From: Quercus robur
Taxonomy: Eukaryota; Streptophyta; Magnoliopsida; Fagales; Fagaceae
Reading direction: 5' to 3'
Assembly (NCBI RefSeq): GCF_932294415.1
Contig: NC_065538.1
Coordinates: forward strand, 19,986,167-20,050,166
Length of the DNA: 64,000 nt
Below, piece after piece: positions 1 through 10,400 of the stretch (position 1 is the stretch's first letter; every line of letters starts with the position of its first letter). The notes under the pieces were generated by a model that was given only the letters and a program-made list of their open reading frames with translations, was not told the origin of the DNA and made no database searches. Position numbers and translations under genes: made by a program.

Positions 1-485
1 TACAATCTGGACCCGGATTCAATCAGGATGAAGCTAGAAATGGATAATGATGGTATTATAGCTTCATTAACGGACCGGGTCCATACTCATACGGACCCAA
101 TGAGTTTTTCCATGAAATTGCATCCATTACTCATCAGTGGATTTACCAAAATTTTAATCATCAAGACATCACACAAATTCATGTACATTGAATAGCAAAA
201 AAAAGAAAAGAAAAAGGAAATAGACTAAATTGAAACAATAAATTAAGTTTGTGTATCATGTTACTTAATTATCATGGTGAGTGTATGTTCTCACTTTGAG
301 TAGGCTGTGTTAATTAGGTATTGTTAATTTTAGGCTTTTAATCCTCGCTCTCGTTATAAACTTGTGCATTTCGCATAAAATTCCTATTAAATTAGGCGAT
401 GTTGAACCCAAAACCTCTCTCTCAAATTCAAGTAATTAACCTCGAGTGACTTTAATATACTTCGAGTAACATAAAATTGGTTACA
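1..485. other. AT-rich intergenic sequence
   Basis: No gene or bounded element is visible here. A stretch of about 58 bases at 138-195 recurs, with a few changes, at 9912-9966 inside the first intron of the CURT1C gene, so it is part of a dispersed repeat that I cannot name. Confidence 0.5.
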
Positions 486-494
486 CTCAAACAA

Positions 495-1055
495 GGGCCA
501 AAATGGGCAAGTGCCCTTTTTGTGCAAAAAAATCAGCGTTTTGTCCCTTTTCCCAAACTAATTAGGGAAATGCCCCTGTTTTGAAACTCGATTTTCTCAA
601 AATCGAGTTTTAATGTAAAACTCGATTTGTAGAAAATCGAGTATGGGGCGATCAAACTTAAAAAAAAAAAAAAAAAAAAATTGCATGGAGGTCGAGTTCT
701 ATTAAAAATGCCACTATAGGTATTTAAAATGCCACTATAGGGCTCCCTATGACGATCAAATTTAAGAAAAAAACTTGCATGTTAAAACGCCACTATAGGG
801 CTCCCTATGGAGCGATCAGACTTAAGAAAAAAACTTGCATGTTTTAAAACGCCACTATAGGGCTTTAAAAAATTGCATGGAACTCGAGTTCATGGAGCTC
901 GAGTTTCAGAATTTTTTTTTTTTTAATTTTCAGTTTGCTATAACTCTATTGTCCAAAAATCGAGTTTCAAAACTGGAGCATTTCTCTAATTAGTTTGGGA
1001 AAAGGGGCAAAACGTTGATTTTTTTAAACGAAAAGGGCATTTGCCCATTTTGGCC
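495..1055. mobile_element. Non-autonomous Mutator-like element (MULE) with CTCGAG palindromes
   Basis: The element is 561 bp and is flanked by a perfect 9-bp target duplication, ctcaaacaa, at 486-494 and 1056-1064. Its ends are inverted repeats: GGGCCAAAATGGGCAA on the left and the complement ending in GCCCATTTTGGCC on the right. The homology runs inward over roughly 100 bp and includes repeated CTCGAGTTT/AAACTCGA motifs. The middle holds about three copies of a roughly 60-bp unit containing gccactatagggctccc. There is no coding capacity. A 9-bp duplication fits the Mutator superfamily. The terminal motif matches the large MULE at 44569-50361 and the element near 27040. Confidence 0.85.
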
Positions 1056-1123
1056 CTCAAACAAGGGGAAAGAAAAATCAGATGTGAATTTGAATAAAGC
1101 TCGACCCCTTATTAAATATTTAT

Positions 1124-1642
1124 TTAGAAGGACCTAAAAAGGACCCTAGTAATTAGAAAATGAGATCCATAATCGCCTTTAGGAATGTGATTACCTTCCT
1201 TTAACTCTACCACTTGAGTACAATAATCCAAAGCTTCATTAAAAATCTTCACATACTCAAATGCCTGAATATACTTAACCTCCTCATAATATTGGAGACT
1301 CTTTGAGATCAACAAGGGTCACATTTAGTGAAGTAAAGCAAAGCGATCGTACGAACTGATTATGAGTAGTGCATTTTTTAACAAATTATAAGCCTTCACT
1401 AGGGTCTCATTAGCTTTGGGCAAGGTCAACTCCAAGGCAATCCTAGGAAGGTCAGTAAGATTTGCACTAGAGCTGCGAGGATCTGACTCCAAAGTTGAGA
1501 TGCAAACATCAGGAAACTCAGTATGGCTGCAAGTTTTGTTTATTAGGGACTTGCCAATCTCATTACCAGCTGTTGTGAAATGGTGGCTTGAAAACAAGCG
1601 AGAAAGTACAATTTGAATCACTAAGGAGGCTAAGAAAAACAC
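1124..1642 (-). pseudogene. Broken pectin methylesterase/invertase inhibitor-like gene
   Basis: On the minus strand from an ATG at 1642 there is a hydrophobic signal-peptide-like start, then a clear PMEI-domain first half (INKTCSHTEFPDVCISTLES, then RIALELTLPKANETLVKAYN). The reading stops about 105 codons in. A second piece in another frame (1124-1315) continues with domain-like sequence (YYEEVKYIQAFEYVKIFNEA, then CTQVVEL), but it lacks part of the middle and its end does not match the family. PMEI proteins are secreted four-helix inhibitors of about 180-200 residues, with conserved Cys pairs, that act on cell-wall pectin methylesterase or invertase. Here the frame is shifted between the halves and sequence is missing, so I call it a pseudogene. 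A one-base assembly error could exaggerate the damage but would not restore the lost middle. Confidence 0.7.
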
Positions 1643-1958
1643 CGTATTTTATGGCCATTTTCGACTACACAGTGGAAAAACCTATTGACGAAAGGTATTT
1701 GCTGTGCCTATATATTTATATTGGAACAACTAGGAGTAATGTTCCGAGACTAAATATACATGGAAAGGCTTTGCCAAGAAAAGAAAACTTTACCAAGAAA
1801 GGAAATCCATTTCAAATGTAGACTATACAAGTAACTTCCAAATTTCAAATAAGGAAACATGCTTGGCTCTTGATTGTTCATTCCCTAATACATTGATTTT
1901 TGGTTTTTCTCACAGAATTGCCACGTAAGCTTTTGAAGTCCCACAATTTTATACCTTA

Positions 1959-1990
<32 letters not shown>

Positions 1991-2090
1991 ATTGAGTTTA
2001 AAATACATATTAGATTTAAATCTCAATTCCTTTCAAAATAAAAAAAATTTAAATCTCAGTTAGAATTGTCCCACATGATATTTTCTTTAT
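1643..2090. other. Intergenic, with (TA)n microsatellite
   Basis: No gene is seen. A TG/TA dinucleotide run lies at about 1960-1990. The segment just upstream of the PMEI-like pseudogene could be its old promoter, but no clear motif stands out. Confidence 0.4.
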
Positions 2091-2092
2091 GG

Positions 2093-2476
2093 CAAAGTTT
2101 GACCTAAACTTGATTGTACTCTAAGGCTATAACTTCCACAAAAAAATTAATATGGCTAATTATTTTGAAAATCTAACTATTAGATTGCATTTTTTTTTTA
2201 ATGTCCTTAACACACGTTATGTTTTGTATCAATCTAATATTATTTATAATTCGATCCATAATCTTATTTTTAATGCAAAATTTTAGACTACAAAAACTTG
2301 AAATTTAAATATTTGATGATAACATAGCCATTGATCTTTGATCTTCGGTCTTCTGGAAATTTTGTAAGCATCGATGTTATAAGGAAAAAAAATGTAAGAT
2401 ATCGGTGGATTTTCACATCCAATAAGTTGAGTTGTAGCCTTAGGTTATAACCAAATTTGTTACCAAACTTCGTCTA
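2093..2476. repeat. MITE-like element, copy 1 of a four-copy family
   Basis: Imperfect inverted ends face each other: the left contains gtttgacctaaacttgatt and ctaaggctataactt, and the right carries the complement of gttataacctaaggctacaa. The interior shares a characteristic block (a gatctttgatcttc-like stretch, then aaattttgtaagcat) with sequences at 18270-18480, 27748-28118 and 42664-43204. There is no coding capacity and the target duplication was not resolved, so the superfamily is open. Confidence 0.6.
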
Positions 2477-2749
2477 AAAAAAAAGCTTGTCAAACTTTGT
2501 CCTTTTCTTTAATGACAAAGTTTGGTGACAACTTACAACCAACATTGAGAAGATGTCAAGTATCCATGTCATGTGCAATGCACGTAAATTACTAAAGCAC
2601 ACTTAAGTGATAGAATAGGTAGTTCCACACTTAATGATAGAATAAGTTAGGTTACAATCAAGTTGGTAATTAAACTTTGTCATTTTTTTAGATGATAGAA
2701 TAAGTAGTTCCATATACAAACACAATTATAACAAATATCTATTATAAAT

Positions 2750-2885
2750 ATGGTAATTTTAAGTTTACATTGTAAATAAATGTAAACTTACATTACATAC
2801 TAAATAAATGTGTACAATGTTGTACACATTTGTTTAGTCTACAATGCAAATCTTACATTGCTAATACAATGTAAATTAATAATTT
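2750..2885. repeat. Small palindromic AT-rich repeat
   Basis: Repeated ttacattgtaa-type words in both orientations make this about 135-bp stretch largely self-complementary. Similar words occur at the end of the tandem duplication near 25690-25800, which suggests a small MITE family. The ends were not resolved. Confidence 0.4.
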
Positions 2886-2935
2886 TCTTTTATATATTTA
2901 ATAGTTCTAGTTAAAACAAAATTATTATAAAGACT

Positions 2936-3328
2936 AAATTGCAAATTACACCACTAAAATTTTGGGTTGTTTGGATTTTACACCATGAAATTTCAGAATT
3001 TGTATTTTACCCCTTGAAATTCTATTTTGTTAAGTGCCATATAAGTTTTGCCACACATGTTTAGTTCATCCAATAAAATGATGCCACGTCATTTTTATTA
3101 TGTCATGACATTTTAATTTTTTAGGCTACAAAAATGATGTGGCGTTATTTTATTGGACAGACTAAACATGTGTGACAAGTTTATGTGGCACTTAATAGAA
3201 AATATGGATGGAGGGGCTGTTCATGCAAAAGGAATAGAACTTTAGGTGGTAAAATCTAAATTTTGAAACTTCAAGGTGTAAAATCCAAACACCTCCAAAC
3301 TTTAGGAGTGTAGTTTGTAATTTAGCTA
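2936..3328. mobile_element. Palindromic foldback/TIR element of about 390 bp
   Basis: The left end (ctaaattgcaaattacacca) and the complement of the right end (ctaaattacaaactacactc) match, and the similarity continues for over 150 bp inward, including a shared gtttggattttacacc block. The element is thus almost entirely two facing arms around a short AT-rich centre. It has no coding capacity. Foldback structure with long arms is common in non-autonomous MULEs, but the target duplication is not clear, so the family is an inference. Confidence 0.7.
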
Positions 3329-3329
3329 A

Positions 3330-4140
3330 TAATAAATACCTATTAATAACAACCATAATTATATATTAATAGTTCCATATAAAAGCAAAGTCATAATAAA
3401 TGCTTATTAATAACTACCGAATTATATGTTAATAGTTCCATGTAAAAACAAAATCATAATAAATAACTATTAATAACTACTATAATTATTAGATTCATTT
3501 AATATTTTATACATAAACACAATCCAAATAAATGTGTGTTAGTGTTAAACACAATCATAATAAATATCATGTTTATCTACAAAATAAAAGAGGGAGGGAA
3601 GGGTACAGAGAGGGTGTGCGCTAAATGCTCAAAATTTAGTTCAGGACACTATAGGAGGTCTCTAATTCATTTCAATGTTTTGTCCAATATCTGCTCTAAT
3701 ACATTTTAGCTCATTAATCACTACACTTGAAGAAAAAGACTTTCTCTCCTTTTCAAGATGAAATTAAACATTTCACTAACACCTTATCTTCCATATTAAC
3801 TCTCATATATATATATATATATATATATCTTTACATTTATATTATCATTTTTATTCATTTGAATTATTTAATATTAAAATGCTTAAGCATTTACTACAAT
3901 GGATGAAGAGTATGACAATCTCTCAATCAAAAAAAAAAAGAAAAAGGGTGACAATCTCAAAGGAGGAAGGTGTTCGAATTCCAATTGCTAGGACAATGAA
4001 AAAACCGGGCGAACAAATATCTAAGTTCGGTTTGATGGCCAAGCTCCAGTCCAACAAACCTTTCAACCAGGAGGCATTGAAGAATACCCTAATCCATCTT
4101 TTTTTCCTTTTTTATTTTTATTTTTATTTTTGAAGGGGTT
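3330..4140. other. AT-rich intergenic sequence
   Basis: This holds degenerate duplicated words (ataataaatnnntattaataac about three times at 3327-3475), a (TA)n run at 3806-3828 and poly-T near 4100. No gene is recognised; the longest open frame (3879-4133) looks random, with poly-Lys and poly-Phe runs from simple sequence. Confidence 0.45.
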
Positions 4141-4149
4141 AAAATTAGC

Positions 4150-4620
4150 ATGACGAGCCTTCATCACGTTGGGCCTGACGGATCCTAGCCCATGGACCGG
4201 CAGTAGGTGAGAGCCCAGGGCCTAGCATGACTTAAAATACTTGTTACACACGTTTGAAATCTGGTAGAATCCTAAAGGAAATCAGAATCCTAGTGCAAGG
4301 AGAATTCCGGAAGATACGCGCGTTAATAAAAGACCCTCTCTACAAGGAAATGTCTTGTCCATCACGTTTGGGATTACTCAAGTAGAGTCCTATAAGGAAA
4401 AGACTTCTACATCAAGGAAGAAAGGCCAACCTTCTACTACTATAAAAGCCCTAATACCCTCACAAATCAAGGTACGCATAATTTCCCCTTTTCTAGCACT
4501 CTAGAGTTGAGAATAGTTCTAACTTGACCTTCGGAGGGTATTTGGCCGGCACCACACTAGTGCCCTCTGTTAGATCATTTCTTTCTTCTTGCAGGTTGTT
4601 AGTTCAAGCATTATAGGAAC
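4150..4620 (+). mobile_element. LTR-like remnant, ends unresolved
   Basis: The segment has the look of a plant Gypsy-type LTR: a TATA-like tataaaag at 4441-4448, followed about 100 bases later by the R/U5-like words cttcggagggtatttggccg and caccacactagtgcc. No matching second LTR, primer site or coding region is present nearby, so it is a relic of unknown age. A 29-base piece at its right edge (gcaggttgttagttcaagca and following) is repeated at about 4814-4841. Confidence 0.5.
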
Positions 4621-5066
4621 TTAAGAAATCTTTGGCAATGTACATCGTCAATTTGCGTACAGTGTTGAGAAAGAGCTCCAATATGGTCCTTGGCTCCGGT
4701 CTAGAGTGGTAAAAGTAACAGAGGCAACCGTTCAACTTCCATTCATTCAAATCTTATTCAGATGAATCAACAGGTGAGCATGAGCTTGATAAGGCACTAA
4801 TGGGGTGGAGTGTTGCAGGTTGTTAGTTCAAGCATTATAGGATAATTTGGATTACAATGTGCTTGATGAGATGGTTTATGTGCATGCAACAAGTCAAGGT
4901 GAGAATTTTAAGGGGCATTGAGGTTGAGTGGATGACCTGATAAGGGATGTGGATTATGTTTATGTGCATGAGGTAGACACGTGTGGTGCTAGAGGTTTCG
5001 AAGCTTGACAAGCAAGTTGATAGTTTTACTAAAAACTTATGTCGGCCAAGTGTTTTACCTGATTTA

Positions 5067-5260
5067 GGTTCTGTTTAGATACTATTTATTTTGCTAAAAC
5101 TGAAAATTTAAAGTACTGTAGATAAATGTAAAAATTAGTTGAAATAATACAGTAGAACTTATAAATAGTGCCAAAAAGTGCAATAAGACCTCTAAATAGT
5201 AGCAAAAATAAACTGAATAGTAAAATAATTTATAATTTTAATCCACATCCAAACACACAC
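5067..5260 (+). mobile_element. Tourist-like MITE, family A copy 1
   Basis: The 194-bp element starts ggttctgtttagatac and ends atccaaacacacac, and is flanked by TTA on both sides (5064-5066 and 5261-5263). A 3-bp TTA duplication and short TIRs fit PIF/Harbinger (Tourist) MITEs. The internal words (gtactgtagataaa, aaatagtagcaaaaata) are shared with copies at 26874-27032 and, inverted, at 52876-53084 inside the DUF247 intron. Confidence 0.75.
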
Positions 5261-5468
5261 TTAAGTGCATCTAGGACCAACTCAATGAGGCTTGAGGAGG
5301 ATGAGATAGACCATGAAATGATCATGCTTAGACTTAGAGAGTTCACATTGACATTTCCTCAATAAAACTCTTACTAATTGTTTCCTCTCAAAAAAATAAA
5401 AAAAAAATAAAAAAAAACACCTTTTTGTAACATGTGAATTGTGATCTCAATATTTCCTTCATTGTTCA

Positions 5469-6949
5469 TCTATACTACTATTTAAGGGGCTGGTCCTGTT
5501 TGGACCAAAATTTTTTTTTTTTGTTTCAAAATATCCCTACAACCTACGTTTAAGTAGGGGTAAAACTTGGTAAAAATTCTTCTTTAACTTCCACGTTAAA
5601 CATTGCCTATTAAAAATGACCACTCTCCTAATAGTTTTCAAATTGTTTTATCCATTTATAAAAAAAAAAATTAAAATTAAAACAAACACAAGTTTTCTAT
5701 ACTGATTAAAAAAAAACTGTATACCCACATTTTAAGTACCCTTAAAAAAAAAAAAAAAAAATTAACCCCACGTTTTAGGGTATTGGATATAAACAAAAAT
5801 TATCCTTATTTTCCTATCTTTATCACTACTTTGGATAACTGTCTTTTTTTTTTTTTTTTTTAATCTTTTTTTCAATTTTCAAAATAAAACGTTTGAATAA
5901 GAAAAACACAATTTTCTTTGTAAAACCATATATGCCTTACTGATAATAAAAATAAAAAATAAATAAAAATAAAACAGCTGTACACAAATTTGAGACATTA
6001 ACTTCATATTTCTACCCAGCATTTTTAAATTTTCCCCTTATCATTAACCGGTTTTTTTATTTCAAGTTAAATATATTTCAAGTTTCTAAATTATCATCCA
6101 AATTAAAAACTCCTCAATGCTAGCTACAAATTTTACCTTTCCACTAATTTCTCCCCACTATTAGCCATTACTTGATCGATTATTCAATCAACCCACTACA
6201 AAAGCAGTTAACCAAAATCACAATACTTACCCCTACCTCCAGATCACATATAATTTTTTTTTTTTTTTTTGATTGTGGAAAGTACCTTCAATGTTGAAGA
6301 GGGGTACTGCACCTCTAGATTACAAATAAAATTGATTTTTACGGTTGTAGAAAGCGCCTTGAAAGTGTGAAGAGGGGTACTACATAGGAGGTATGTGTTT
6401 TTCAATGAATATAACTAATATTTGAATTTTACATAAATATTTACACGTGATATGTATTCTTTCATTCTTTGTGATAATTTCTATTTTTCTTGAACAGGGT
6501 CACTAAAGTTTTACAGTCACCATAGAAATAGATACAGGAAAAAGAAACTCTACTTACAAAAACAAAAGATTTTTTTTCTAATTGTTCTTGTTCAAAAAAA
6601 AAAAAAAAAAAACCTTTCTATCTCAACTGTATCTTAATGTACATAGCTCATTTCTTTTTTCTTTTTTAATAAAGAAATATAAACAGTCTTCTAACTCTCT
6701 TTTTTTAATCACCATCACCGACCATTTGTAAAATTTGATGAGGATTACGTAATTTGTAGTTGGTTTTTGTTGAATTTAGGTAGGTTACTTTTGTTAATCC
6801 TTAAACGCATAACACTCATCACACTCCTAGGTATTTTTGTAATTGAAAAAAATAGTAATCCCAATTTATAATATATGCAAATTATTAACATTTACTCAAA
6901 AAATAGAAAAGCCTCTAAGCACGCACGTGAGCGCATGCTTAGAGGCTAG
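5469..6949 (+). mobile_element. Helitron-like element, non-autonomous
   Basis: The left end reads TCTATACTACTATTTAAGG directly after a host A. The right end finishes in CTAG directly before a host T, as expected for insertion between A and T without a target duplication. Just before the end is a perfect 10-bp stem (gcctctaagc 6911-6920 pairing with gcttagaggc 6937-6946). The stem runs into the terminal CTAG, whereas most Helitrons leave about ten bases between hairpin and CTRR, so the call is moderate. The interior is AT-rich with poly-A/T tracts and a diverged repeat of about 80 bp at 6250-6385; there is no RepHel coding region. Confidence 0.6.
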
Positions 6950-7459
6950 TTCTAATTAATAGAAGTTCCCCTTCCATGATCTTATAACTTTAAAATTGCC
7001 CCACATAAAGATGGACTATTTGATTATGAAAATTACAAACTGGCGCAGGCCAAAATGTTAAATGAAGCCATATCAAACCTTTTCTTCATAAGCACTATCA
7101 AAAACCAACTAACGCTTATAAAAATAAAAATAAACCTACTAAGCATAGCGAAGCTCTTCAGGATATTTTCCTTGCATGAGCATCAATGGGGAGGGGGAGA
7201 AATTGTTATATAATAAAAAAAAAGAATGAAAAATGAAAGAAATATTGCGAACAGCATAACACACTGAATCTTCTGTGAACAGCAGTTTGAAAGGGTAACA
7301 TCATGAATTTCATCATGTATACACCTACAGAAGATGGTGGTCATATTGCCACTGTAACACAAACAAAATCCCCCCCTCCCAATCCCCCCCTCCCCCCAAA
7401 CCAAATACTCATTAAACGTGCACCCTCCATTAAAATTGTTTGTTATCTGGCAGTATAAT
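6950..7459. other. 3' flank of the CURT1C gene
   Basis: This stretch lies downstream of the minus-strand stop codon at 7460 and probably includes the 3' untranslated region. A C-rich run lies at 7371-7397. No further coding exon is seen. Confidence 0.45.
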
Positions 7460-10400
7460 TCACTGACCCAAGATGTCTGATATGGACTTGTCGATGATTT
7501 TAAAAAGCTCTTCTCTGTGGAAAAAGAACAAAATCCACGTAAGATTTGTTGCAAGCAATGGACAGACTGTACTAATTAGCCACTTATTTCTGTTCAATTA
7601 AGGATGCAATTGCAAAGATATCATGCAATGAGTAATATCCACATGTTTCAAGGAAAAGCAAAACAAAAGGTCATTGTAATTTTCCTTACCTATCGGGCTT
7701 GAATAGGAGATAGCGATATATAAACCACTGAAATGGATGGAGAAGTTCAAGTTAATATTTGAATTTTGAATGGCAACAGTGAGACATAAACAGGACAGTT
7801 AAATATCAAAGAAACATGCTTCCTAGGGTTGCCAAGACAAAGAAGTTAAAGAAAATAACATTTGAATTTTTACAAATTTATAGGGTTGATATGATGGATA
7901 CAAGACTTCAAATTTTCTTCTCTGCCTCCATTCTTTAGAAATATATCAAATAAATATTGAGTACGTACCGAAGAAAACAGTATCCCAATAAATTCTAGCA
8001 CACCAGGGATGAGTGGCAACTTGTCAATGGCCTGTTTATAATACAGAAAACTATCAGAATTCCTATTAAACTGAAGGTATAATGAGAGGATACATCTGCA
8101 TGGGAGCATGTAAGTAAAAGGATCTGCTGTAAATATAATTAGTATTATTAAAGATATTGGTCTGGACTTTGGTGGCTAATGTCTGCTAGATGATCTATCA
8201 AACTTGGTAAAAAATCATCAGGAGACATGGCAACTTTTGATAGTGGATTTCTCAACCCAACTCCTAGGCATACAAAGTTGAATGGATACAACTCGTACAT
8301 AATAACTGTATGATAAAAGAAAATGGCAGATGTCTCTCCAAATCAACAATTTCCATCTTCAATCACAACAATACTTGTGAAATGGCAGTAAATAATTCAT
8401 TTTATTTCAAAAAATCTCTCCAAAATTTTGTCACAACATATTAATTCTGCAATAATGCTAAAAGGCAAGAGTTCTGGCAATCACCGTAATCACATTTACC
8501 GACGCCCAAAAAGCAACTATAGCTGCAAACCCCAAACCAATAAGAGCAAGCCGATCTTCAGATTTATCCCACTGTTCAAATAGAAAGCCAAATAAAAAAT
8601 AGCATCATATATATCATAAGCGATAGAATTTTCTATACCAAAGAAAATGGAAACTGCTCCTTAATGTAAAAATAGAGGACAAACTTGTGACAAGATCTGC
8701 AGGAAAAAGGAATCCCAGATCCTGCTTTACTACCAAGTACCCCTGAAACTTACATTTTTTATTTTTTAAGAGCATTAGCTTTGTAGTTTACAAACTGAAG
8801 AAGTTATGAACTTTATATGTTGAAGAGAAATGGAGAATGGTGGGAAAAAAAAGGAAGAAATACACCATAACTTGCATTTCCCAAACAATTTTTTTTTATT
8901 TCTTTGATCAATTACTTTTTCCTCATTTATTTGGAAGATTTTGACCATCTAAGAGAGTGAGAGAGAGAGAGCAACTTACGACATTTTGAACAGATTTAAC
9001 AATACTAAGGGAGGTTGAAGACTCAGATCCTTCCCCAGTGGCCTTCACAATTACAGTAACGCGAGTCTGTCTCTCTGCAATGTGAGAAAATCCTGAACCA
9101 CAAAAAGTAAAAATTGAAGCAGCCATGAGTGTCATGTTACAATAGATTGAACTGGCTGAAAGTCTGGTGGTTAACTACAAGATTACACATATGAATCCAA
9201 ACATAAGGTTTGTGTGCATGGGAACATTAACTGAGAAATTGATTCAAACTATAATATTTTTAGCCTTTGAAAGTTCTTATAACCTAACATCAATGTTTGG
9301 AATTTGGATATATACTCCTGCTAATGTCTATGAACTAATCAAAGCCAAAACATGTTTGCAAGCACCTTTGATCTACTTTTACTAAAATCTACATGGATTT
9401 CAGTTAGCATTGTTAAATTATCGATTCTTCCAAAAGCTTAAGCTATTGGGAAGTGATAAATTTAATAATTTAACTACATAATTCTAACACTCCCTCTCAC
9501 GTGTGGGCTCAAACTATCTTTTAATAGGTGAGGCTCAACATGTGAGATTTTAAATGTGAGGTAGAGTGAAGGAGACAAAGATCAAACTCAGAACCTCCTG
9601 CTTTAATACCATGTTAAATTATTGATTCTCCCAAAAGTTTAAACTATTGGAAAGTGGTAAATTTAATTACTAAACCACATAATTCTAACAAGCATAATAA
9701 TTGATGCCATTATTCTCATGGTTATATGTTGATGTTACCATTTACCAAACCACCAATTCATGGTTAAGTAATTTGGTCATCATGTGACCATTTTCTTTTG
9801 GTGGTAAGTTACACACAATCAGCGAGTTTTGATCCCATAACCTGACACAACCTCACCCTCCACCCATTCTTGTGGGAGGAGGATGTGCCATTTAATCCAG
9901 AGCTCGTTGGCTGATTTACCAAAATTTTAATCCAGATATCACACAAATAAATGTATATTGAATAACAGATCCATATAACCAAACCTATATAATCACATAT
10001 CCCTAAATATGCACATTTTATCTGAACCTAACTCTCGAAATTGTTCCACTTTTAACCTGGGATGCACGGACGCGGCATCCAACCCAGCGCACCCGCGTCC
10101 GACGCGGCGGGACGCGGCAACGCGGGAGGGACGCCACAGACCGCGCGTCCGTGCCGCGTCCCGCCACGTGGCAGCCCCGAATCGGGCCGATGCGGCTGAA
10201 ATCGGCACCGACGCGGCCCAAATCGGGCTGGCTCGATCCGTATCGGCCGTATCGGCCATATCGGTCAATATCGGCCGGCGACCGATACGGCCAAAACAGG
10301 CTGGAATCGGCCGAAACAGGCAGAAATCGGCCGTGAAAATTGCCGGAGAGGCCGAAATTTCGGCCTTAGATGCATTTCTTGCCTTATTCTTTCTTTGTTT

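Noticed and set aside
3879-4133. 84-codon frame ending in Phe/Tyr repeats
   Set aside because: Lys-rich start and poly-Phe end come from AAAAAG and TTTTTAT simple sequence; no known domain.
7183-7554. 123-codon minus-strand frame
   Set aside because: It overlaps the last CURT1C exon out of frame; the real exon (7514-7460) reads in another frame and ends at DILGQ.
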